DNA from: Guadua angustifolia
Taxonomy: Eukaryota > Streptophyta > Magnoliopsida > Poales > Poaceae
Length of the DNA stretch: 64,000 nt
Assembly (NCBI GenBank): GCA_036346375.1
Contig: CM070506.1
Location: 5,146,001 to 5,210,000 of the forward strand
Direction: 5' to 3'
Shown: positions 31,332 to 42,828 of the stretch, one piece after another
Numbering within the stretch: the first letter of the stretch is position 1
Layout: each line of letters opens with the position of its first letter
Program-made: the position numbers and the translations under genes
The notes under the pieces: model-generated
The model's database searches: none
The model's input: only the letters and a program-made list of their open reading frames with translations
What the model was told of the DNA's origin: nothing

Positions 31332-34300
31332 GCCCGACCCGAGGCTCTAGGTCGGAGGGAACCCTCGGGGCGACCTCGAGCCTTATTCTTGGGGCAGCAA
31401 GACCTTCGTGGGTCTCGGCGCCTTGGCCCGAGTCGGCGGAGGCCGCAAAGCGGTCCTGGCCCGACACACAGCAACCTTGGACTTCCCGATGTCGATACTG
31501 GGCGTGAAACGATCGGCGGGCACTGGCGGCGCTCGACGTAGCCCAAGCCTTACGCTTGCTCTGTCAAATCACCATCAGCACGCCTTTTAGTAGCGGACTG
31601 ATTTGGCTTGTGATGATTTATAAATCAACACCATATTGTTGGTGAAAAATCCCGCTCTTAAGCCCTTCGCCTTCAAGCCCTCTTGCGAGCAAAGCTCCCT
31701 TCTCCCCTTGAGACCAAGGCCAGCCGGCCGCCATGACTAAGTTAGGAAGGAGCATGCTATCGGACTCGAGGATGAGGAACTTCGAGTCCACAGGGTTCTT
31801 TGGATCCGTCCACATGGCGGTTTCTTAGAATGCGAGACCGAGCCGCGCCCAAGGGCGGCGAGATCGTGCACCGAAACACTACGCCCTTTTGGCTTGCGAA
31901 CCGCGAGAGAGTGAGTTAAATCATGAAGGTCCTCTCCAGTGCGACATCGAACTCATCAATCGGTGCCAAACTCCGTTCTTCTCCTCACCATCTTTTCCCA
32001 TCTATGTGAGGGGTTCACAGGGATCCTCCAGGCCCCTCGCTCTTCTTCGGTACTTAGGTCTTTTCCGCTCGGGAAGGACCCGTGGTCATTGGTGTCTACT
32101 TCCGGTGGTGGGGCTCAAATGGTCCTTCCCAAGTTCGACCTCAGGATTCCCTTGGCCCGTGGAGCAAGCAATGGTTCTACTGAAGAGGCGAGGCAAGGGC
32201 GGGTGTTCAAGGGACCCCCATCGCTAACAAGTAAGAAGGAGACCCCAGTCGGACGAACTCGAGGTCGACGAGGAGGCCATCGCCCTCATTCACATCTGCG
32301 CCATCTTGCGTCTCCATGACGCGATCATGCGCGATTTCTGCGGAACGGGTGTCTCCTCTTAGGCGGAGGAGCACCCATTCTTGAGATCCGGGAGCGGCGA
32401 TCCGACCCGTGAGGGCACGTCTGGTGAGTCTTCTCGCCCGAGAGTCTGGCTCGTCGTATCCCCCAACCTTCTCTTGTGCCCGCTTGCCTTGCGGCGCGAA
32501 GGAATCTGGGTCTCGCCGGGATGGTCGAGATGTTTGGGAAGTGCGCGCCTGAATCGTCGTTAGCAATCCGTTCGAAGAAGCGTGCTCCGTCGAAAAGATG
32601 AGGTGAGTCTTCCGACCAAGCGCTCGAGCCGCCACGTGAGCCTTCTGAGCCGGCACTCCACAGGCCCACGAGTTCTTGGACATGGCGGGGAGGATGCTCC
32701 ACTGGCGGGGTAGGGGCAAGAAAGGGAAGAAGTGACCTCCACCGGGACCAAGCCAAGCGGAGGCGAAGCGCCATGTCGAGTGGGGGATCGCGCCACGGTG
32801 AGGCCCTTACGGTCGAGCCCCGAGTCCTTGCGTTTTCGTGCCTCGCCGTTTTGACATACCTTCGCCGTGTAGCTTGCCGAGCGCCATGGCCGCCGCCAGT
32901 CTTGAGCACACCCGCCCCAGGCCTCGAGCCGAACCCGCCACGCATGTGAGGAGCCGCTCGGACCGGGACCTCGGTCGTGAGGACACGCATAAGCGTCGGC
33001 GCCCTCGACATCAGAGAACAAGACCTCGAGACTGCCCTCGGCGAAGTCTGTGGCGGAGTAAGCTCGAGACCCGTCTGCGCCGCCCCTTTCCGCATCCTTA
33101 CGGCTTAGTGTATGCTTTTGATCGCGAACTTGTGTATCAAGAGCTGAAACTTGCCGTTTGTGATGGGCTGTTGTTCAGAGCGAAGTCTCGGTCGAGGAGA
33201 AGCATGCCGTGCTGGCCCCATGCATGTTCGTGCGTGGAACCTGCCTCCCGGAGGCCAGCACTTGGTCGTGAAGTTCTACCAAGGGCTCGACGACTCGTCG
33301 GAAAAATCGAGCCAGCGATCGTATCGGACTTCGCAGGCGAGGCCTGGCCTATGACATATTGTCGGCCAGGCTACCAGAAGCCACCGAGAGGAGGAAGCTC
33401 GAGCTACGAGGGCGCTTTCAAGTGACCCCAAGACCCCTTGACTCGGCCGCTCGGTGCGCCGAGACCACGACCCACGGTCAGAGGATGAGCAGGTCGTAGA
33501 AGCCCGCCGATCCTCCCAGCCCATGCTGCGTGTGAATGCAGGTCGTGGTACCCCGACCCACGGAGGTCGTGGATGCCTTGGCGGATCGATTGTTGTCCCT
33601 CGGCTCTGAGGCGAGTCGTGCGATCGTGGAGATCGGGGACAGCTCATGATCTGCCCCCCTCCTGTCGGCGGACTCGACCCGGAGGAGGCGATGACAATCA
33701 GGCTGCCCCCATGGCGGGACTCGGGACCACTGCCCAAGTGCATGCGGTGGCGAGAGTCGATCCAGATTACAGCACGCTATCGTCGAGGAGGAGATCCTCG
33801 CGATCGCATTGAAGATCGCGAGGAGTTTACTCGTCAAAGTCTGGAGGCGCCTCCATGAAGGGTTTTTCTTTTTTTTTTCGCATGTTTTCGTACCTTGTAG
33901 CTCGACCTCCTTGTCCCTTCTCATTTTGGGCCATCCCCTCTTTTTGTCTGGGTGACCGACCACGCCACCCGAGGGTTGCAAGGCCTTGAGAGCACAGACG
34001 TGCTAAGGAGCCTCCTCGGCGTAGTAAGCGCGGGAGGTGGCCGCGACAAGCTTGTCCGAACCATCGAGGTCGGCGGGGAGCTCGGCGAAGGACCAAGCTC
34101 GGCGACTGCGGGAGACGATGAGGTCATTGGAGGTGGCCACATAAGCGAGCTCGGCGGACCCGGGGCCTCCGAGCGTGACTTTTGCTTTAAGGCAGTGGGC
34201 GGGAGGCCTTCGCTCGTGCCCTGGCCTTCGAGGTCGGCGGGGCAAGATCGAAGCTCTGGAGAAGGCCAGGCGTTGACTCCCAAGCTCAAGGCCAAGATAC

Positions 34301-35599
34301 TCCAGCTCGAGGAGGAACTCGGGAGGCGTCAACAAGGCAGCTTGAAGGCCAAGGCAAGCCAAGGTCAAGGACACAGGAGAGGGCAGCCGGAGCAGGCTGC
34401 AGCTTAGCAAAGGCGTCTTCGAGCTTGAGGCCACAATCCTCGAGCTCGAGGGAAGCTCGGCCGTGCCACCAAGGAGCTCGGTCGAGCAGCGCCAAGGTCG
34501 GCGAAGAAGACTCCCATGAAGCCACCTCCTGGTCAAGACCAAGGTGCCGGGCTCGAGAAGAAGCAGAGCGTTGGTAAGGCAGCGAAAGTGCCCTGGCGCG
34601 GCTTGAAGGCAGCGGCGTTAGGCGCGGATGCTTCCAGCAAGCCCTCCGGCTCGGGGAGATCGCAACCACGAGGGCAAGGTGTGGCCCGGCTTGAAGCGAG
34701 AAAAGCTTGCCCGCATGAAATGGCCGACTGTAAAAAACATTAACAAGCGGGGAATGTACTAATAGAAATGTTTGCTTTCTAGTGAGCGAAGAAACCTCGT
34801 TCGAGTTGTGGATTCATGGTTTGGGGATCGTTGAACTTTCCTCTTTTGGCCGCTTGTTAAATGCGTGCCCGTGCTCTTTAGGTCGCGTCTGGTGGCGTAG
34901 CCTTACCCGGCCCGTTGGGCCGAGTCGGCGGCGTGCCTTGGGCACAAAGGCGTGAATCACAGACGAGAGCCGCGACCTGCGAGTTGAGGAACAATGCGCA
35001 AAAGCGGAGAAGAACGAAGCGAACACCGTTAGCGAGTTGTGCTCATCTGACCCTAGTGACCATGCGCGTTGCTCGATCGTCAAGCGGCGAGGTTTGTTGC
35101 TCGAGCCGGACACGAGGAGAGCTAGATTGCGAAGAGTTAAACTACGTTTAGCTCGTCGCTAAAGTGAGCGTGAAAACCCTGCATCACTTAGACTAGGAAG
35201 CGAACGCAGCGCGCATGATCGAAGGTCGTGTTCGAAAAAAAAAGTGGCGAAAAGAAAGCGACAACACAAGTGGAAGCGGTATAAGAGGAAAGAATGAAAG
35301 ACCGACTTTTATTGAAATGTGAGGCATAGAGGTTACTCATAAAATTTTGAAGGCGATCTATGTTCCACGAGCTAGGGAGCTCTCGCCATCGAACAGCGCT
35401 AGCCAGGTAAGCCCCGTGCGATCTGTTGAAAGCGACTCTATAGGGGCCCTCCACCACAGGGATAACTTATTGGTCTTTGGGCGAGCTCTGAATCCGCCTC
35501 GAGCCAAGTCCCCAACAGAACCTCTAAGTCGTGCTGCCAAGGGACGCATGTCTGCGAAAACTTGCGGGTAGTCGTTGATCGTAGCGATGCCACGACATC
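31332..35599. other. Gypsy region between integrase and LTR; no clear gene
   Basis: Very GC-rich, with many overlapping open frames on both strands, mostly a side effect of base composition. On the plus strand (antisense to pol) 34260-34450 reads KLKAKILQLEEELG and, in an adjacent frame, VFELEATILELE, which looks like coiled coil. Tat-lineage elements often carry an antisense ORF in this position; whether this is one could not be shown. Confidence 0.4.
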
Positions 35600-38330
35600 T
35601 TACTTCTTCTGCGAGGGTAAGGTCGAGGGACAGATTCGTGCTCGAAATCGACTTGAGTTGACCAAGTGACCTGGCGAGCCAGCGTTACCTCGGGAGGCGG
35701 GGCGGCCGGATGCAGCAGTGGAAGGCGTGGACCACAGAGCTCGGCTTGTCGTGAATGCGAATAGACCATAGAGCGGTTGGGAAGTTCGTCCATCGAGCCT
35801 TGCCGTGTCGGTCGAGCTCATCGTGACTTCGCTTCTTGGCGCCTTGGACGATTTGCCGGTTGGCGCTCCGCCCGCTCCGTTGCTCGAGGGTGAGCCACGG
35901 CGAAGCATATTTTGATGCCGAGTTCCTCGCCAAAACTCTGGAACAACTCAGCGGTAAGCGTGTACCGTTGTCGATGATAATTTTGCACGGAACCCCATAC
36001 TGGTGACCACGCTCAAGCGAAAAAAGCGAACGCCCGCTCGAGCCGTTATGGTCGAGACGGTTCAGCCTCTATCCACTTGGTGAAGGTGTCGGCAATGACG
36101 AGCAGAACTTTTCCCCGGTTGTGAGAAAGGACCGAGGATGTCGATCCCAGTCGAGAAGGGCCATGCGGTGAGGATGATGCAGGGCGTGTAAGCGGGTTGG
36201 TGCGACTTCGCGTGGGTTGACGAGCCGGCGAGTGCGGACGATATCCCGAGCATCTTGAAGCGTAGAGGCCAATAGTACCCCATGCGAAAGGCCTTCCGAC
36301 CATTGTCTGTCTGAAGAGTCGCCCCACGAGACTGAGTGAATGTCATGGAGCAGTACCCACCCTCCTCCGTGGTTATGCAGTGTCGGGATGCTAGAAAGCA
36401 TTGCGTCGTAAAAGCTCTCCCTCGACAAGCGTGTCTGACTTCGCCGGCAACAATCCTCCTCTCGGCGAGTCGGGCGGCGAGTGCCTGAGCAAAGAAGCTG
36501 TATAGCCTCGGCCGGGAGGATACTCGACCATGGCGACCATGACCCCTTGATCGGTCAGCCGGAACAGGCGTCTCGAGGATGGCGTCGGGTGGGATGTCGT
36601 CGTCGGAGGCCGAGCTTGGAGAGGAAGTCTGTATTTGGAGTTGTCCCTCACAGGGATGTGTCCGAGCTCCAAGTTCGGAACCATCTTTCCATCTTGCGCA
36701 CCTCGTGGTACTTCGCCATCGACTCCCGAGCATTGGTAGTCCTTGTTGGGCTGGTTGATGGCGGTGGGAGTCGCCCTTCACGACCAGTGGCGCACACCCA
36801 AAGCCTTGCAAGCTCGTAAGCCGGCGGGAGGGCCGTATACTGCCACATTGTTGGTTCTTTGGGAAGCCAGCGAATAGCGTACCCCAATTTATCGCCGCGT
36901 CTTGAAGTGAGGATAAGTATCGGCCCACTGGCGCTTGAAGGACCTCGAGCCGTCGAAGAACATGACCCAAGGCTTTTCTTCTTGACTGAAGATCGGGGAG
37001 CGAACTGCGGCATGCTTTCGACCACAAAAGTCGGCGAGCACTTGCGACTTTATGGTCGTCGCGCCTACGACACGGGCGTCGAACGCCCGCGAGTTCCATG
37101 GCCCTTGGCGATCGCCCGCCACCCTCCGGGTTCCTCGGGATGTCCCGGCGGGGAAGCTGCTCGGGGCGACCACTGGAATCTTTGTGGGTAGCGCTCGCCG
37201 GAGCGTCACGGACCTCGCCGTTCGCGGCGTTATGAGGAGAGGTGGGGGCAGCAGTGCGCCTTGACTCGTCAAAGGATCATTGGGCCTCCGAGTCCACTCG
37301 AAGCCCGGACTTGCGCAAGGTTTGGAAGAATGGAGCCGCGCTTCGCCAGCCTCGAGATGAATCTCTGAGGCGGCCATGCGGCGATGAGGCTTTACTGCTT
37401 GATTGAGTCGGAGGTGCCATATTCTCGTCGCCTCGATCTTCTCGGGTTTGGACCGACCCGAGCCCCGATCATGTGGCGAAGAGCACCTTGCGGACGCCGC
37501 GCCAACACGCACTTCTCGGGGTTGAGCTTGATCTTGTGCTGTTCAGGTTGGCGAAGGTCTCCTCGAGGTCGCGAACATGGCTGCCCTCGGAGGGCTTTTA
37601 CGACGATGATGTCGTCACGTAGACTTCAAGGTTCCGCCCGATCGTGGCTCGAAGGTCTTGGTCATTAGCCGTTGAAAGGTGGCCCCGCATTCTTGTGACC
37701 GAATGACATGGTCGTATAGCAATAGGTGCCAAGCGGTGTGATGAAGGAAGTCTTGTTCTCGTCCTCGACCTTGACGATCATCGGTGGTATCGAGTAAGCA
37801 TCAAGCTCGGCATCTTGGCATTTGCGGTGGAGTCGGCGATCTGTCGATCTTGGAGCGGGAAGTTGTCGCCAGACAAAAGCGAGTTCAACCCGTATGATCG
37901 GCACATTCTCCTTACCTCCTTCTTATACGCGATGGCGGGTTGGCGGCCACTCGGAGTAGTTAATCTCACGAATGAAGCGGCCTTCAAGAGCTTATCAAGG
38001 TTCTCCTTGATATTGCGACGACCTTTAGGGAAAGCAGCGCAAACTTCGTCGTCTGGTCGGGAGGCTGGTCCCACTTGCGACTTGTGCTCGATCACCTCCC
38101 TCGGGGCGCCCGGGCATGTCCGCGGGCTCCCAAGCAAATATGCCCTTGTTGGCGCGAAGGAAGGTGGCGAGCTCGAGTTCTATTGGAACTCAACTCGGTC
38201 GAGCGATGGGCCTGGTAGGGTCACCCTTATCGGCAACCTGACCTTCGTTGCCCGCTTCAAGGCTGTATTGCCGCCTTAAACGTAGCGTTCTTTATCGTTG
38301 CCTACAGGGCCTGTTGAGGCGGGATGCGGC
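35600..38330 (-). pseudogene. Gypsy pol: reverse transcriptase, RNase H, integrase (broken)
   Basis: In minus-strand order: reverse transcriptase pieces SGDNFPLQDRQIADSTANAK, ENKTSFITPLGTYCYTTMSF, GHKNAGPPF and HKIKLNPEKCVLARR. RNase H pieces follow: WVMFFDGSRSFKRQWA, YAIRWLPKEPTMWQYTAL and AKYHEVRKMERWF. Integrase pieces come last: GYYWPLRFKMLG, PCIILTAWPFSTGIDILGPF, VIADTFTKWIEAEP, DELDRHGKARWTNFPTALWS. Each piece lies in a different frame from the next because of small indels. The catalytic motif between GHKNAG and HKIKLNP appears only as a damaged DDIIVV. The order RT, RNase H, integrase defines Ty3/gypsy. Confidence 0.85.
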
Positions 38331-39373
38331 GGAGAGCCAAGGCCTTGGTCTCGCACCATGTGCCGCTGCGGTCGCCTCGCCGCAGTGATGACACCGTTGG
38401 GACGAGCGACTTCATGCACCGATGGCGTAGTGGTTGGCTGCCATGAACTTGACCGGGGCTGGTCGGAGATGGCGTTGTAAGGAGGTCGCCGACCACCTCG
38501 AAGGTGATCAACTTCGGTCGAAAGTTATCGAGCCACCGAAGGTGGCAGGGATAAAACGACACCCCAAGGGGTGGTTGAGCTCCGGGGACTATCCCAAAGA
38601 AGCGGTATGGTGATACTCTTGACCTTGACAGGGAATGCGCATCGGTCGGCGCTCCCGCAATGAGCAAGTTAAAAGAAGCTACCGCCGCCGACCATGACCA
38701 CGACCGACCGTGGTGTTGCTTATGGTCGAGTCACGACCAAAGCGGTCTTGGTCTCGGGCCATACAGGGCGCTGTCTTACGGAGAGAAGGTGATGGTGGCC
38801 GGCCCTTGCGAGGCTGTTGAGAGGCCTCTCGTGACGACACAGTAGATGGTCCGAGCAGCGGCCTTGACCTCGCGCTGGTGCGGTAGGCCAGCGAACCCCG
38901 AAGATGACGTCGATCCGGCGCTCGCCTTCTTCGGAACTCAAGTCGAGTCGTCGTGCTCGGCCGGCGTTTACGATCGGGAGTGGTCGTCGTCGCCGAGAAC
39001 ACGGGCATCTCACCCGCCCGTCATAGAAGCGTCAACTTATTCTGCCAAGCCTGCGGTCCGCGTGTGGCCGTATACAATGGAACAAGCAAAACTTTGACTC
39101 GTCATATCCGTCGTCCTCCGGTCTCCACGTGGCGGCGTCGGCCGTCGAGGGACCATCACGTTAGCACTTTCTTTGAATTGGTCCTTTACTGGTGAGGTCG
39201 GGGTCGACCTTGGCGAGACTTAGAGTCCTCGAGCCGGCCTCGGACTTCGAGACCTCGCGGCCATCCGTAGAGACGATCACCATGAAGCCCTCGCCGCCCT
39301 GTCAGCGCTTCGCTTTTTGGAGGTGGTGCCTTGGTCGGTGCCTCTGGAGTTAGACGGGCGGCCTCTGTTTGAG

Positions 39374-40057
39374 TTAGACCAAGCTTACCTTGGTCGAAAT
39401 CACGTTCCCAAATGAGCCGGCATCGTCCGCGTCCGTATCTGCGCTCCGCCATGCGGAAAAGAGTTTGTTGACGCTGAGCCTTGATGTGATCTCCAGGTCC
39501 TCGGTGAGACGTCGATCGCGGACCCCGAACTTGAAGGCCTTGATGACGGCCTCGTCAGAGATGCTCGGGATCAGGTTCCTTGTGCGGATGAATCGCCGCA
39601 CAAAAGTCGCGTAGTGGCTCGTTTTTCCTCGGATGACCACGATCGAGTCCTTTTCTACTGACCGCTCATAACAACTCTGGAAGTTAGAAGCGAAGCGTTC
39701 TGAATCTGGCGCCCGACGACTGAAGGAACGAGCTTCGATTAAAGAGCGAGTCCTAGCGGCCCGTCCCGAGCGATCGGGAGGTAGTTGGCCATTACGAGCT
39801 CGTCCCCGGCCGCGGAATAGCGGTGAATAGATGGGCGAGAACTTCGTCGGGGTTCTTAGTCCGTCAAGCGCTTCGATCGGCCTTGAGCCGCAAAGCCACC
39901 ATCTTGCGACGAAGGCGTCGAATCGCCATGCAACCGTAGGTCGGAGACGGTATACGTCGGTCATAGTCATCGCCGACAAGATCCAGCTCTGCCAGACTTC
40001 GGTCGAGGCTCCGGCGGCAAACCGCCTTGGAAACGACCATGGTGCGGCGAGAATCAC
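39374..40057 (-). pseudogene. Gypsy gag, capsid region
   Basis: The minus frame contains FASNFQSCYERSVEKDSIVV, SHYATFVRRFIRTRNLIPSI and DEAVIKAFKFGVRDRRLTED, LEITSRLSVNKLFSAW. This is the conserved block of Tat-type gag (FvrRFnevRN.Ip.i.eeavi.AFk.Gv). The N-terminal part and the protease are not readable in one frame. It lies between the tRNA primer region near 40733 and pol, as expected for the minus orientation. Confidence 0.75.
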
Positions 40058-40733
40058 TGGTTAGTAACGTAGCGGTCTGGATCTTCTGCGGCGCTGGGCG
40101 AAACGTCCGGGGTGGTCCTGAATCTGTTGCCGGTCGACTCGGAGTGGCGGCTCGAGCTGGTCTGGTGCGTGATGCCGTTAGGCCGGCCGCGTCTGCGTCG
40201 AGCCTCGTCCGAACTTCTTGCTCGAGGCTAACTCCCGCACGAGGGGCTTGCGCGAGTGGCGGCGTGGCGTGTTATCGTTGCTCCTTTAGGAGCGGGTCCC
40301 GAGTGTTGACCGGTCTTCGCGGAGGTTCGATCTCGGTCGCGACCGTCGAGTTCTTCGGCGGGGCGGCCAAAACTCCGACCTCGCCCTATCGAGGTCGGCC
40401 ATGACGGCGATAAGCGGGCGCTCCGATGGGAGGGACTGGGCGCCGAAGCGTGCTAGCCTTCTCTGGGCCTCTCGCCGGAAGCGGTTATGGCTTAGTTGAT
40501 GGCAACTCGCACCATCCGTGGCGTCTTGAGGGTCTGCGGATCTCGATCATCGCAACCCCTCGGCACCTTGACCGTCCGCCACGAGCGTCTTTGCTTTCGA
40601 GTGGCGGCGGCGAAAACGTGAAACGAGGACTGGTCGGTCCGTGCGAAAATCCATCAATGAAAGCGCCATGCTCCACGAGATCTGGTGTCATTCTGCGAAA
40701 GAAAAAACAATCGGGCCCCACGGTGGCGCCCAT

Positions 40734-41351
40734 TGTCGTGATCGGGATCGCCAACCGCAAGAAGTGAGGTAGGGGTTAGAAGCGTTATGGGACCCGAGCT
40801 GCGTTTACGTTCGACGGAGGAAGTGGCGGGACGTGAGGATGATCGGAGCGGATGATGGCGAAGCACGAGACATGCAGTTTATCTGGTTCGAGCCCCGTGA
40901 AGGTAATAGCTCTACTCGATCGCCTTGCGCGGTGGTTCCTGTTATGTGGGTGTCTGGCGATGTTTACAACTCAAGGCGATAATGGAATTCCTAGCTCATT
41001 GCCGTATCCTCGTTGTTGTTCTTCTTTGTTCTTTTTATACTACTTTTTCCTTAACGGCGGGAGCGATCATGAGCAGGGCCTTCGTGCACCTTGAGGCCTC
41101 TGACAAGCGCCCCGAACTTCACCGCACACTCTTAGTCATCCCCGCGACCGCTCTCTGAAGCGCAGATCAAACTCTAGATCCGGAATCCTGGCGGACCAGG
41201 GCTTGAGCGAGACCACTTAGAGCAGGTCGTGGCGAGTCGGGCTCGAACACTGCACTCGAGTCGGCGTCAGTGCGCACCAGTCATGATCGGGGCCTTAGAG
41301 CATGGGAAACCGTGATCCGCCCGGTAGGTCAAGGAGTTCCAGGCCTCGTCA
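40734..41351 (-). repeat. Right LTR (5' LTR in element orientation) of the gypsy element
   Basis: It starts TGTCGTGATCGGGATCG and ends GGCCTCGTCA. On the minus strand it is followed by ATGGGCGCCACCGTGGGGCC (40714-40733), the usual leader/primer-site region after gypsy 5' LTRs. That confirms the transcription direction of the element. Confidence 0.85.
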
Positions 41352-41929
41352 TTGATCATTATGGAAGTTTTGGTAGCGTTCATTTGGAATTTGATTATAC
41401 CCTGATGGTAGCATTATACTCTTGAGTTTTTCTAGTGAAGGTTTTGCTCCAATATCAGTTTGCGATGAAGTATTGAAGTGCAAGAAAGAGTTTGTTTCTG
41501 CATAGATACTACAACGTTTTTTTATTGTCTTTGTTCAATATGAGGGATCTGCTGTAATTTATACGTCATTGACGGCACGATAGTTTTTCTTCATATTGAC
41601 TTTTTTTGAGCAGTTTCAACTATGTTATAGATTTTCAGTAGATAGTTTGTGCTGAATTTTATGTTCTAGATGGAGCATTCTAAAAATCCATATTATGAGT
41701 TTTTCACTATCTTCCCAGCACCTTAGGTGATGTTTGGCTTATGCCATTTGATGATTGAGTTTTTTTCAGAAGGTTAGTTGCACAGACTCAGATTTTACTT
41801 CGGTTATGAATCCTTAAAAACTCAGATTCTTCATCTGCTTTGTTATAGCTGCGTGTTTGGATTGACTGTTCTAGTTTTTCTCTTGACCTACTGGTGGTTT
41901 ACTCAATTTCGCTTCATCAGAAGCATTTT
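41352..41929 (+). mobile_element. Fragment 2 of the inverted small LTR element
   Basis: It begins with the TTGAT target copy and CATTATGGAAGTTTTGG, and is similar throughout to the reverse complement of about 45770-46335. It continues fragment 1 without loss across the gypsy insertion and breaks at the solo LTR (41930). Confidence 0.8.
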
Positions 41930-42733
41930 TGTCGGGGATTGGGTAATTCCCATAAGGACCATCGTACCCAGTAGCCAATCTTCGGCCGACCATACTTACC
42001 CTTGGATGGTGTCCCCAAAGAAGACCTTCAGGAAGATCGACCTATGGGTCTGCCCCGACCACGGTCAAGCTCGTCTCCGAGCATGTGCCCCTGTCTTCCG
42101 GGCGTGCCTACTTGGAGGGGGGTGAAGGATGACCAATGCTGAAGGAAGACCTTGGGCATGATCGGCAGGTCGGGCATGGCCCACGAAGACGACGTGGCAT
42201 TAGTCACTCGGTGGCTTGGTCTCGGTGGCTCGAAGGACCATACGGCCACGTTCTAAGCCCTCATGCCCATCACGGCATGGCGAAAAGCAAGGCACGCAGA
42301 TTACACCCACGTCCAGACACGGTGGTGGCATGTCATTCAGTAATAAATGATGTAAGGCTGTAATCGCCTATAAATACCCCATTGTATGTAGCGTTTAAGG
42401 GGGGATGAAAGGAGAGAACCCTCTGGAGAGAAAACACTTAAACAAATTTGTAAGAAGTGGAGAGAAGAGAGAAGCTTGCCGCTCCCGAGCAAGCACCCTG
42501 TAATTCATCCTTTGATAGTAGTGAAGCCACTGGACGTAGGGTCATTATCTCCCTCGTGAGAGGCTCGAACCAGGATAAAAAGACTCTTGTCTGTTGCCTT
42601 ATTTCGAACCATCCGACCATCCTCCTAGCTCGGTAGGCCCTCGGACGCTATACCCTTCGCGGAATAGGGGCCCTGGTTGATCCCTCATTCAACAAGTAAG
42701 CTCAGTGGGGGACTAGTTCCCGAATCGTCGACA
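41930..42733 (+). repeat. Solo LTR of a gypsy element, TSD ATTTT
   Basis: The unit TGTCGGGGATTGGG...GAATCGTCGACA is 804 bp and flanked by ATTTT at 41925-41929 and 42734-42738. The host sequence (the small LTR element) reads through across it. No internal region is present, so unequal recombination between two LTRs is the likely origin. It contains TATAAATACCCC near 42369. Same family as 28206-28666, 42829-43623 and the scrap at 51895. Confidence 0.9.
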
Positions 42734-42828
42734 ATTTTGATAAGACTGTTTCAGTCTTTTATGCTCTTTGTGGCTTTTCACACTATAAGTGTTTGAATTG
42801 ACTGTTTCAATTTTTCTCGTTCAGTAAT
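42734..42828 (+). mobile_element. Fragment 3 of the inverted small LTR element
   Basis: GATAAGACTGTTTCAGTCTT to TTCAGTAAT is similar to the reverse complement of about 45675-45770. It is cut off by the LTR beginning at 42829. I could not find the remainder of this copy, including its expected LTR, further right. Confidence 0.7.

Larger units (their letters stand above)
30704..41351 (-). mobile_element. Ty3/gypsy (Tat-like) retrotransposon, 10.6 kb, TSD TTGAT
   Basis: LTRs 30704-31331 and 40734-41351 both begin TGTCG..GATCGGGATCGCC and end GGCCTCGTC(A/G). TTGAT precedes (30699-30703) and follows (41352-41356) the element, and the interrupted host sequence joins correctly across it. All recognisable genes run on the minus strand: gag at about 39.4-40.1 kb, reverse transcriptase at 37.4-38.3 kb, RNase H at 36.6-37.1 kb, integrase at 35.6-36.5 kb. 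Integrase last in pol is the gypsy order. About 4 kb between integrase and the downstream (left) LTR is typical of Tat-lineage elements. Dense single-base indels break every frame. Confidence 0.88.

Noticed and set aside
32325..33095. 256-codon minus-strand frame in the gypsy element
   Set aside because: Arg/Ser/Pro-rich frame in very GC-rich DNA where all frames stay open; no gag or pol motif.
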